From Histomonas meleagridis (taxonomy: Eukaryota > Parabasalia > Tritrichomonadida > Dientamoebidae), in the NCBI GenBank assembly GCA_020186115.1, contig WSYJ01000036.1, positions 930,001 through 994,000 on the forward strand: a DNA stretch of 64,000 nucleotides, given 5' to 3'. Under the pieces are notes generated by a model. It was not told the DNA's origin. It worked only from the letters and a program-made list of their open reading frames with translations, and ran no database searches. Position 1 is the first letter of the stretch, and each line of letters starts with the position of its first letter. The position numbers were made by a program, and so were the translations under genes. Below, one piece after another: positions 16,714 through 26,802 of the stretch.

Positions 16714-19467
16714 ATCGTTTCGTAAAAATCGTTTCGTTGAATTTGATATTTTCCTTTTTCGTTGTTACTCAAAATTACATTTTCCTTATAATAAATTGGT
16801 TTGAACATCTTCAAAGACTTTTATACATTTTATTTTTATTGGTTCATTAATCTCAAAATGGATAGTAAAAACGATCGGTTTCAAGACGAATTTTTCTAAA
16901 GTTTCTATAAAAAGTAAATCTGGGAACGGTTTTACTCGCTTATCAAGGACATATAAAAGGTAGGATATTTTTTAAATTTTTAAACTTGATATGCTTATTT
17001 GGAATTAATCTTCTCAAATTCTGAATTTATTGAGCTAGCAGTCATAAACCGCTCGGATGGGGGTTTTACTAAACTTCTATGCAAATTGATCGGCATATGA
17101 ATTGAGAAGGTTTGTTTGAAAAAATAAACGGTTTATGGGGTCCCCCTATGATTCAGTTGATCCATGGAACCTGAACTAAATATATTGTGGATAAACTTTT
17201 TAAATTATATCCAAAAAACCTTATCAACTTCATCATTTAATTATAACTTCTCCTTAAGCCCACGAAATTTTCATTCTTAAACCGAATAATGCTTCTATAA
17301 CTGTTCGGTTATTAAAGAAATCTCAACCAAATATCGAATATCAAATACACCCACAATCTTCATCAATTGTAGATTTCGGTCTTTCATTTGTTTCGAATTT
17401 GATTTTATGTGCTTATAAAACAAAAAAAAATAATATTAAATAATATTAATGATGATTCGGTTTTGAACGATAGGGGATTTGAAAGGAAAAAAATGGCAAC
17501 ATCAAATTTTTACCATTTTCTCAAAAAATACGTTATTTATATCCGAAAAGTGTCTTGAATTCCTATGCTTTAATATTAATGATCATTGTGGTGATGAAGG
17601 CAGCCAAATTTGGTAAGTGTTACTTGTGATTTGTCAACAAATAAAATTGTTGAGATTTATTCATGAAAGCGTGATTTGTTATTTATTCCAAATAAGCATA
17701 TCAAATCTTGATTTTCTTGAAATTAATTTATTAATTCAATGAAAAAATAAATGATATATCATATATGTAATAACTTTCAAAATACTTTAATGCTATACTT
17801 ATTCGACATGGTTCATAATCAATAGTTAATAAAATATTTTCTGTTGAAGTACATATTCTTGTAAAATCTTGGTACATACGATACATTATTTTCTGTTTTT
17901 TCTGAAAAAACGATTTTTGATCATTGAATTTATCAATTGCATTTTTTTTTAAATTTTCGTATTTTCGAAAAATGTTCAATCTAATTTGATAATTTTATGA
18001 ACGAATTTAATTAGTGTATGTTTTTTAAATAACGAATATGTGTTACGGTTATCTATTCCTTTTATCTCATAATATATTACATTCTACAACTTAATATTTG
18101 ACATCCTATGTGATGATGTTAATTTCTCTATTTCTCCGATTATTAGTCAATACCACAGTTTCTAGCTAGCTATATTCATTAATATGAGCCAGCCTGACTA
18201 TATATTTGTACTGCTGAATTTTTTTTATGCTTCATTCTATCAGTCATGTTTCCAAAAAAAAAAAAATGAATAATTCAAAATTCAATGTTTCAATGCATGT
18301 AGAAAATGATGTCGTTCACCTCACAAATTGGCTTTTTCGACGAAAAATTCAAGAATGACCATATAGTCATGATATAAAATATAAAAAAATCACTATTGAC
18401 AGATGCCTCACTATTTATATTTGGTATTCCTGAATTTAAATATGATAAATCGATCATTTTTCATGAATATAGGTAATGGAGATAAAGATATCAACTCTAA
18501 ACCTATTAATTTAATAATACTATTCGATCGATGTCTGATTCATTAACGACTCAGAAAATTAAACAAGAAAATACATCAGATATTATTTTTTAATTTATTT
18601 ATGATTGATATTTATCAAAATAAAATATGTAAAATATGATATAATTATGATGGATTTAACAAATAATATTGTAAAATATTATAAATTACTTCAAATTTCT
18701 CACATTCATGATGAAAAGACAAAAATATATTTAAATTAAATAAAAAACATTCGATAATGATAAAAATACGAAAACAAAAAATCACAAGCTATTCATAGAA
18801 ATATTCAATATCAAGGAAAAACGAGAAATAATATAATCGAGAACAAAAAACAGATGAAAAATAATCTTTTCCTATCTGCATTTTTCACTTCATCAGAATA
18901 TTGATCATTCGTAAAAATTTGTATAAAAAATATCTCTAAAAAATAATCAAATACTTTTATTCACTAATAAATAAAGACATGTGCTACTTCACATAAAAAA
19001 TTGCGTTTGCATAAACCTTGGAGAAGTGTGTTTTTTTCATGTATTTTCACTTTTTCTCAAAAATTTCAATAAAAATGATACAAGATAATAGTTTAGAAAA
19101 TAAACATATCTAACATACAATATTACTATATAGGAAATATTCCAAAATTCCCGAAAAAGTAGGTCGAAATCATATCGAATTTGGAAAGATTGAACAGTCA
19201 AAATTTCATAACGAGAGTATTTTTGCAATCTACTGCTGTTGAAAAAATATTGCAGGATTTGAAGTTTGAGGAACTCTCTGAGAACACTTATTAATATAAT
19301 TATTATTCTTCGCATTTTTATTGATTTCTTATCTGATAATTCTTTTTTTATTATTTTGAAACGACCGTTTAAATGTGAAATGAATGAGATCTCATTATCT
19401 TCTGAATTGTCGTATTTTTCAAAAAAATCGTGTCTTTTTAATAATAATAATAACTGAAAATTATGAT
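16714..19467. other. Gene-poor AT-rich region
   Basis: About 2.75 kb without a convincing gene. ORFs at 17731-17979, 19037-19315 and 19266-19457 are short, some open at non-ATG codons and none has a recognisable feature. The region holds the inverted-repeat-bounded element at 16986-17704. Elsewhere I see only homopolymer tracts such as a poly-A near 18256. Confidence 0.5.
16986..17704. mobile_element. 719-bp element bounded by 19-bp perfect inverted repeats (MITE-like)
   Basis: TTGATATGCTTATTTGGAA at 16986-17004 is exactly repeated in inverse at 17686-17704. Inside lies a further inverted pair around 17045-17055 and 17127-17136 (CATAAACCG / CGGTTTATG) and GC-richer strings (GGATGGGGG, GGGGTCCCCC) unlike the surroundings. 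No transposase is present. No clear target-site duplication is visible, so a non-autonomous DNA transposon is an inference. Confidence 0.5.
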
Positions 19468-20273
19468 TTATTTAATACCATTTCCTTTGTATTCACGTAG
19501 TAATTTAACTATTTCTGTATTACCATTTAAAGATGCTCTAATAAGTGCTGTTTGAAATAATTTAAATAATTTCCAATTATTATTTGGAAATATTAAATTA
19601 TTAAAATAAATATAAAATAAAACAAACAAATATTTTTAGCATTAATATCAATTCCTTCTTGTTCAAGAAGTAATTTAACTATTTCTGTACGACCATTTTC
19701 AGATGCATCCATAAGTGCTGTAAAAAATAATTTAAATAATTTCCAAATATTATTTTGAAATATCAAATTATTAAAAAAAATATTAAATAATACATATAAA
19801 TATCTTTAGCATTAATATCGATTCCTTCTTGTTCAAGAAGTAATTTAACTATTTCTATATGACCATAATAAGATGCATTCATAAGTGCTGTTTTAAATAT
19901 TTTAAATAATTTCCAAATATTATTTTGAAATATAAAATTATTAAAATAAATATTATCTTTAGCATTAATATCAATTCCTTCTTGTTCAAGAAGTAATTTG
20001 ACTATTTCTGTATGACCATTGTAAGATGCATTCATAAGTGCTGTCCAAAATAATATAAATAATTTCCAATTAATATTTTGAGATATAAAATTATTAAAAT
20101 AAATATTAAACAAAACAATTTAATGTCTTTATGATTTACATCAATTCCATGTTTTAAAAAGTATTTAATTAATTGTTCATGATTATACTTTGATGCCCAT
20201 AAAAATGCTTTTTCAAAAAAAATTAAAGAAATTTTAAATAAATATTTATCACATAGAATTATGTAATTTAACA
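19468..20273 (-). repeat. Ankyrin module array of locus 2 with C-terminal cap
   Basis: Reverse-strand array with the same construction as locus 1. Modules begin at 20040, 19887 and 19717, the cap exon begins at 19547, and a divergent first module (AFLWASKYNHEQLIKYFLKH) lies upstream. Steps are 153, 170 and 170 bp. Spacers end in AG before CA. The final unit reads ALIRASLNGNTEIVKLLREY, KGNGIK, then TAA at 19468-19470, a natural ankyrin C-terminal cap. One spacer is shortened to 69 nt, so two modules happen to stay in one frame. The array belongs with the coding block at 20249-21402. Confidence 0.75.
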
Positions 20274-21402
20274 TCGTCATTCTCAATCTTAATTCCTTTT
20301 TGTTTGATGAGCCATTTCACTACTATAGGGTTTCCATATCCAAGAAATTGGGAAAAAAGTTCTTTTTTAATCATTTTTCCTTCATAAAATATATGTATAA
20401 ATGGAAGATTATGCAAACTTAATGCACCAGCTTGGAGTGAAAGATTTAATTTTGATAAACCTTCTTTCTCTAAAAAAGATAAAATTTCATAATTAATGTG
20501 TTTTAAGCATTGTATTCCTAATTCATTTAAATCTTTGTTAATGATTAAGTTTTTTCTTTCTTCAAATTTTTGATTTCTTTCATCATAAAAATAATAAAAA
20601 ACGTCATTTCGATGAAATTGAATTGCTGTTTCTAATACATAGCTAATAGTCGAATTATTTTGTATGCATAAATGAATAATTTCTAAATTTCCGCCTGCAA
20701 TCGCATATTTTAATGTATTTTTAACATTTGATCCATTAATTAATAAAAGACTTAAAACATTTAATTGACTTATAAAATGCACAAAAATCAATTAATGAAA
20801 CATTTTTTATGATTAACAAATGAATGTTTTTCATAAGGTGATGGTTCAATTGTTTGATTGAAGTCAAATTTATTTTGCGTTGACATTTCTTGTAATTCTT
20901 CTAAATTATCATTTCGAAGAATCTCCAATATATGATTTTCTTTCTGATTTTCTTTGCTTGCTTTATTTATAATTTTTAAATAATAAAAAAGATTTGAAGG
21001 TATCATTTTCTGGTCGTTCATTTCGTTAAGAAGACATTCTGATTCACTTGTATTTTTTATGTAAAGATAAATGGTTAATACCTTAAGTAGTTTTGAAAAA
21101 CTTATATTTTTTGTATTTGATAACAAGTTTAAAAATGAAATGTATAATTTTGCATCTTTATTTTGCGTAAAATAAGCCATATAAATACACTGAGTAATAT
21201 AAAACTCATAGAGTAAAGGACAACTTGGTGGAACTTCTAATACTTTTGAAACTTTCTGAAAAATTAATTCGAGATTATTTTCATTTAATTCTAAAAACAA
21301 CTTTTCAATTGCAAGAGCTTCATCAGGAACGAGTTGCAAAACTGATGGACTTGGTGGAGGAGGTGGAGGAGGAATGTCCATAAAAATTATAGAAACGATC
21401 AT
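20249..21402 (-). pseudogene. Ankyrin locus 2, 5' block with a one-base frameshift
   Basis: Two overlapping frames (21402-20788 and 20791-20249) together match the 5' blocks of loci 1 and 3. Near 20800 this copy has six A where locus 1 has five (CATAAAAAATG versus CATAAAAATG), which breaks the frame after NHK. The protein starts MIVSIIF or, more likely, MDIPPPPPPPSPS at 21381, with a proline tract absent from the other loci. Downstream residues (YAIAGGNLEIIHLC, ETAIQFHRNDVFYYFYDE) are well kept. The break could be a sequencing error, a recent pseudogenisation or RNA-level correction. Coding otherwise continues to about 20273 and then into the module array. Confidence 0.75.
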
Positions 21403-22160
21403 AAGTCACTCAATTTATCAAATGTCATTTACCAAAAAGTGAATTCAAAGTGTTGGAATGAGGAAGAACTTCATCCCAGTAAATATACTGACCTCAATAA
21501 ATACAAAGCAATTATGATTCGCTATACTGTTATGTATGTTGCGATGTTCACAAAGCCTCTGAGCAATTGGCATTTTCCGGACATACTGGAATATCATAAC
21601 ATTTATCACTGCTTCTTAGGTGAAATAGCTACCGTAGATTCAGTCTCGAATACTTGTTATTGTTTCTGCCTTTGAGATACGCATAGAGATCTAAGTTCGT
21701 TGGACCAATGTCTCACTTCACCTGCGCCAAATTTGGGTCCATCGTACTACTTTTTAATAAATAACCGTTTTGACTTTGAATGCATATAGAAAAATTCTAA
21801 TAAAAATCATAATAATCAAAGCTTTGTAAAATTTATGATTTTCAAGTTCTTACTTCTTTTCCCAAGAAATTCACTTCAAAACTATCTAAGAGACAGATGT
21901 TTGCAAGCACCAAAAGTGCATTTTCAGTATTTCCCTATAAAAATTACAAAACTCCAATAATGAATAGTTTTTCAGATACTCTTAATCCATGGAATATTGA
22001 AGCACCAAAACGCACTAGCATTGCAGGCATATTTGAAACCAAATTCATTAATTACACGATTTTATTTTTAATTCTAACTATCTACATAATATTATATTTT
22101 TTAACCAAACATCTTAAAATTGACATCACATTAAGTGGAAGTAAGAATTCTCATTTTGTC
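21403..22160. other. Intergenic region with a small ORF and a relic of a BspA-type tail
   Basis: A 78-codon plus ORF at 21439-21675 has no recognisable feature. Bases 21897-22160 are open in frame with the BspA-like gene but look like leftover sequence. AGTATTTCCCTAT preceded by TTTTC near 21922 repeats the sequence coding FSVFPY in the C-terminal tail of the BspA-like gene at about 24243. An Inr-like TCATTTTG precedes the ATG at 22161. Confidence 0.45.
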
Positions 22161-24308
22161 ATGTTTCTTTTTTTGGTTGAGTATTCTTTTCAATCTTTTG
22201 ATGAAACATCTGGGAAACTTACTATCGAATCAGATGAGAACTTTAGCGACAACTACATGAGTCTGACTCAATATGTTGTAATTTCAGATCAAATAGCCAG
22301 CATCCCTAGCTTTACTTTTGATGAATAGCCTTTATTAAGCATTGTTGAAATCGATGCATGTATTTCAATTGGAATTTATGCTTTTGACAGCTGCTTAAAC
22401 TTAGCTAATGTTATATTTGGTTCTAGCTTGGAATCAATTTCTAATAATGCATTTTCATATTGTAGTAAATTAGATAATATTTCATTTCCAGATACATTAA
22501 CATCCATTGGAAATTCTGCATTCCAATATTGTACTTCATTAAAGAATATCAGTATTTCAAGCTCAGTTACTTCAATTGGAACATACGCATTTGCATATTG
22601 CTATAATTTAACATTAATTCCATTTGATAAAATAGAAAAACTTGAAAATTATTTATTTGCAAGTTGCTCTTCATTTGTAAACATTATGATTCCTGACTCA
22701 GTTAAAATTATTGGAATATGTGCATTTGATTCATGTGAAAAATTGGAATCAGTAACATTTGGTAAAGGTGTGACAACAATTGATTATTTAGCATTTTATT
22801 ATTGCGATTCATTGTATAATGTTACAATTACATCATCCGTAACTAATATTAGTGTTAATCCATTTTGCTCATGTAAAGGTCTTCAATATATTAATGTTTC
22901 TGAAGATAATACTAATTTTTGTACATTAAATGGGGTTCTTTTTGATCTTGAAATAACGAAAATTATATGTTATCCAGCAGGAATTGAAAATGGATCATTT
23001 GTATTTCCTGAAACAGTTTTATCAATTGAAGATAAAGCATTTCAAGGGAATTATCATATATCTGAAATGACATTTCCTTCAATACTTAAATCAATTGGAA
23101 CAGAAACATTTTATTATTGTCATGGTATAAATTCTATAGAAATTCCAAGTTCAGTAGAATATATTGGTGATAATCCTTTTTCTGTTTGTATTGATCTTTC
23201 ATATATTAATGTAATAATAGGTTATGAAAATAAATATTTTTCATATGATGGCGTTCTTTGTGATATCATAAATTATTCCATAATTTCTTATCCAATTGCA
23301 AAAACAGATAAAACCTATTACATTCCTGAATTTATTACATCAATTGGTCCAAAAGCATTTGAAAGTTCTAATTTAACAAATGTTGATATTGCTAAAGTAG
23401 AATCAATTGGAGATGAAGCGTTTTATAACTGTGATCAATTACAATATATAATAATTCCAAGTCAAGTAGAATCAATTGGAGATGCAGCATTTTGTGAGTG
23501 TTCTGCATTGGAATCAATTTCTATTGGAGAAAATGTAAATTTTATTGGTGATTACGCATTTTATCGATGCAATAGCCTTAATTGTATTTATTTTTATGGT
23601 GAAACATCACCAACTTTTGGCGGAGAATATGTTTTTTCAGGATCGCCAAATGTTCTGGTGACAAACGGATATCAAAATATTACATTTGGTCAGTTAGATA
23701 TTTTTTCTTCATCAGTAGAAGGATGTACCCCTCCACCAACATTAAAATTTACAGGGTCAAATACATATTCTCCATCATCTACATTTGATCCATCATCTAC
23801 GTTTTATCCGTCGATGACATTTGATCCAACACTTACATTTCCTGCGACAAGTACATTCACTTCTTCAGATGCTTTTACTCCTTATCAAATGTCATCACAT
23901 AATATTTCTGATGGTGTCACTATAAGTCAAAGTTATTCCCAAACATTAATTTATGTTATGACAGTCACACAAACAATAATTTCGTATTCATATTTATCTA
24001 ATTCAGATACAATTTCTTTTAGCGTTACCACATACACACATTTTGTTTCATTATTTGTATTTTATGATTATAAAGTTATTACATACACCACATTCTATAG
24101 TTATTATTCAGATTTCTTTACTGTTTTTTATTTAAATGATAATTATGATTCAAATAATAATAAAATTTCATTAGAATTATTAATAGGAATCATTTGTGGT
24201 TCAATTGTTATAGTTTTAATAATTATTGGTACTCTTGGTCTATTTTCAGTATTTCCCTATTATATTGATATTGCCTTACAAAAAGTTTTATCGTACTTTA
24301 GAAATTAA
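22161..24308 (+). pseudogene. BspA-like leucine-rich-repeat surface protein, interrupted by an in-frame TAG
   Basis: The start is placed at ATG 22161 (MFLFLVEYSFQSFDETSGKL), a short hydrophobic signal preceded by TCATTTTGTC. The frame is stopped by TAG at 22326-22328, but the same frame continues PLLSIVEIDACISIGIYAFD and runs to 24308. Some 15 TpLRR/BspA repeats follow (SIGNSAFQYC, SIGTYAFAYC, type IGxxAFxxCxxL). A Ser/Thr/Pro stretch with repeated TFDPSSTF-like units comes next, then one transmembrane helix (LLIGIICGSIVIVLIIIGTL) and a short tail. BspA-like proteins are abundant trichomonad surface proteins linked to adhesion. The single stop means a young pseudogene or a sequencing error. 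Confidence 0.8.
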
Positions 24309-24378
24309 ACGTTCGTCAAAACCGTTACATTTATATTCAATTTTTTTTTGATGTGCTTTTGATGTATTAATTAAAATC
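24309..24378 (+). promoter_or_regulatory. Upstream region of the helical-repeat gene, with M3-like AACCGTTA
   Basis: AACCGTTA at 24320-24327 fits the M3/Myb-like pattern and lies 52 nt before ATG 24379, only 12 nt after the BspA stop. TTCAATTTTTTTT at about 24339 may be the initiator. Confidence 0.4.
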
Positions 24379-25647
24379 ATGAATTACAAGAACGCAAAAG
24401 AAATCTCCAAATGCAAAATTTTGATAAGAGAAGACATGAACAAGCAGTTATATAATGCTTCTATTCCAATCAATCGCCAATCATTTTATATTGGAACATT
24501 TTTACTTGAACTCGAAAATCTTATTATAAATAATTTTGAGCAAGAGATAATTTCGTGTATTGAAGTTCTTAGTTCTTTACTTATTGACGACGCTAAATAT
24601 GTATTAAGTCCTTTAGTTTTGGAAGCGATTTTTAATTTCATTCATATTATTCCAGAAGATTCTTTAAAAATTATTAATATCATTACCAAGAACAATGAAA
24701 TTTATGATCAATTTATAATATCTCATAAATATGTTTTATATTCTATAATTGATAATGATTCTGGAAACGTGTCGAACATTGCATTTTCTATTATATCCAA
24801 TATATCAAAACGAGCATCAGAAACATTTTTAGATTTATTTCCACTTCTTAAAAGACGTAACATAACCAAAGAAATTCTGAGTTATTTAATCACTATTCTA
24901 TTACATATCAAAAACATAAAAGATTTTAATTATTCAAATTTGTTCTTTATGTTTTATCGATGTATTTTATCGCATTGTTTTAATATCCAAAAAATGTTAA
25001 TTCCATTAATCGTTTGTTGTATCGAATCAAATGATATAAATCTTATAAATTTTTGTTATTCAAATGTACAAAATTTCGAATCACTTCTTTCTAGTCCATA
25101 CATTCGAACTATATCAATTGGATTTAGAGTTTTATCGAAATTATTTAAAATTCTTTCAGTGAATGAGTCCATAAAAAGTGGAAATGTCGGTATTATGTGC
25201 GCATTAAAATATATAAATACCAATTCAAATATGTTAAAAAAGGAAATATTTCATTATATTACTGAATATGTAATTAAGACAAAATGTTCAATTCAAAAAG
25301 AATTGTTCAATTTAATAATGTTGAACATTGATAATGGTCCGTATTCAGTAAATGAGATAGGAACAAAATGCTTGGCTTCAATAATAGTTCATACAAATAG
25401 TAACGTTGATAACTTCGAAGTATTAAATGTATTCATACAATATTTATATGTAAACGAAGAATTAACTTTCTGCATATTAAACGCAATACTAAAAATTATA
25501 AATTACGCAAATGTAAATAATCAATTGGAAGAAATTATATTCATTGCTGATGAAGTAACACAAGAATCAATAACCAAAAACGATGAATGCGAAGAATTAA
25601 TACATATCATATGTTTACATTTCGATAATCTTTTACAATATGAATAA
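24379..25647 (+). CDS. Helical-repeat (armadillo/HEAT-like) protein of unknown function
   Basis: 422 residues, all predicted helical. Repeated paired helices with Ile/Leu/Phe spacing occur throughout (VLEAIFNFIHIIPEDSLKII, NVSNIAFSIISNISKRASET, LLIDDAKYVLSPLVLEAIFN). The pattern is like the importin-alpha/armadillo-type proteins that are common in trichomonads, but no IBB or NLS-binding signature is visible, so I assign no function. The C-terminus lies inside the first copy of a 61-bp tandem repeat that continues past the stop. Confidence 0.75.
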   Translation: MNYKNAKEISKCKILIREDMNKQLYNASIPINRQSFYIGTFLLELENLIINNFEQEIISCIEVLSSLLIDDAKYVLSPLVLEAIFNFIHIIPEDSLKIINIITKNNEIYDQFIISHKYVLYSIIDNDSGNVSNIAFSIISNISKRASETFLDLFPLLKRRNITKEILSYLITILLHIKNIKDFNYSNLFFMFYRCILSHCFNIQKMLIPLIVCCIESNDINLINFCYSNVQNFESLLSSPYIRTISIGFRVLSKLFKILSVNESIKSGNVGIMCALKYINTNSNMLKKEIFHYITEYVIKTKCSIQKELFNLIMLNIDNGPYSVNEIGTKCLASIIVHTNSNVDNFEVLNVFIQYLYVNEELTFCILNAILKIINYANVNNQLEEIIFIADEVTQESITKNDECEELIHIICLHFDNLLQYE

Positions 25648-25768
25648 TAACAAAGAATTAATACATATCATATGTTTACATTTCGATAATCTTATGCAAT
25701 ATGAATAATAACAAAGAATTAATACATATCATATGTTTACATTTCGATATTCTTTCACAATATGAATA
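25592..25768 (+). repeat. Three tandem copies of a 61-bp unit spanning a gene's 3' end
   Basis: The unit begins AAGAATTAATACATATCATA and contains TTTACATTTCGATAATCTTT and CAATATGAATAATAAC. Copies start at about 25592, 25653 and 25714. The first encodes the last 18 or so codons and the stop of the preceding gene; the other two lie after the stop. The period of 61 is not a multiple of three. Confidence 0.9.
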
Positions 25769-25803
25769 GTAAGAAATGGTTAAAAAAAATTCCTTTTACT
25801 TAT

Positions 25804-26418
25804 TTAGCGGAAGCGGTGAAGTTTCATTGTGTTGCGGATCTTCCAGTCAGCGTCGCGTGATGGCCTCATCTTGCGGTATCCCTTTCCTTTACCCATCAAA
25901 GCGCGGTGGCGGCGTCCAGCAGATGTGAGTGCGCGGCATTCGCGGTGTGTGTGCTTTGAGCTTACGATCCAGTTGATCTTTGGGTCGTGTTGGATTGCAG
26001 GATGCATTGGATCGACGAAGATGCATTCGTAATACTTGAAAACGCCGTCTTCGTTAACCCAATATGAGTTGAGGAGGCGGAGGGATGGGAGCGCCTTTCC
26101 CGCCTTCATTTCGGCCATGTTTTGGAGGTTGACCTTTGGCGTTAACTTGTAGATGTGGTGGGTACGGTTCTTACCATAAATCCTGTTCTTCTTGGCGACT
26201 CTCCTGCGGCCGCCCTTCCTGATGCGCTGGCGGTAGATGACGTAGCCCTGCTTGGCCTTGTAGCCCATGCGGTGCGCCTTATCTGGACGTGTTGGCTGTG
26301 TGAGACGAACAAGCCCTGGAAGTTGGCGGTATTCCCAGCAGCGGAGACGAAGGATGAAGCGCATGACATCGCTTTGCTTCTTTGTCCATAATGCGCGGAG
26401 ATATGAATAAGCACCCAT
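25804..26418 (-). CDS. RPL15: Large-subunit ribosomal protein eL15
   Basis: 204 residues, the standard eL15 length. Motifs are fully typical: MGAYSYLRALWTKKQSDVMR at the start, RPDKAHRMGYKAKQGYVIYR, RRRVAKKNRIYGKNRTHHIY, LNSYWVNEDGVFKYYECIFV and SAGRRHRALMGKGKGYRKMR. It is a component of the 60S subunit. GC content is far higher than in neighbouring genes, as expected of a highly expressed gene in this genome. CCTTT at 26425-26429 (minus strand), 7 nt before the ATG, is an M5-like initiator shared with the other two ribosomal-protein genes here. Confidence 0.98.
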   Translation of the reverse strand: MGAYSYLRALWTKKQSDVMRFILRLRCWEYRQLPGLVRLTQPTRPDKAHRMGYKAKQGYVIYRQRIRKGGRRRVAKKNRIYGKNRTHHIYKLTPKVNLQNMAEMKAGKALPSLRLLNSYWVNEDGVFKYYECIFVDPMHPAIQHDPKINWIVSSKHTHRECRALTSAGRRHRALMGKGKGYRKMRPSRDADWKIRNTMKLHRFR

Positions 26419-26802
26419 GTAAATAAAGGCCGACCAGGCTTGTCAAAAATTAAGTAGGTTTGTTTGACGATGCAAATAATGGGGTGGCCCAATAATTTGG
26501 GGGGGGTCAACTCATTTTTAATTGATTGTGATTTAGAGAGTTCCAATTGAGAATCACAAAGGAATATGTGAAATTTCCAATATATAAATCAATAATCATC
26601 TAATTGGTTATGAAATATCTGTGTGTTATCATATGTTTTTCATATTCTTAAATGTGCTTATTCGGAAGTTTTACATCACCTAATTAATTAGATAAGAAAC
26701 TATATGAATAACATTATGATATCATCAAAATTTATAAATTTAGCAAGAAAAAGATATTAAAAAACATAAAATTATAAAAATATTTAAAAAACAAATAATA
26801 AG
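26419..26802. other. Intergenic region between RPL15 and TOR
   Basis: The right part is the 3' flank of TOR. The left part is the RPL15 promoter with GGCCTTT (minus strand) near the ATG and a GGGGGGG tract near 26500. I see no other feature. Confidence 0.5.

Noticed and set aside
26142-26546. 134-codon minus ORF overlapping RPL15
   Set aside because: Out-of-frame shadow of a GC-rich ribosomal-protein gene.
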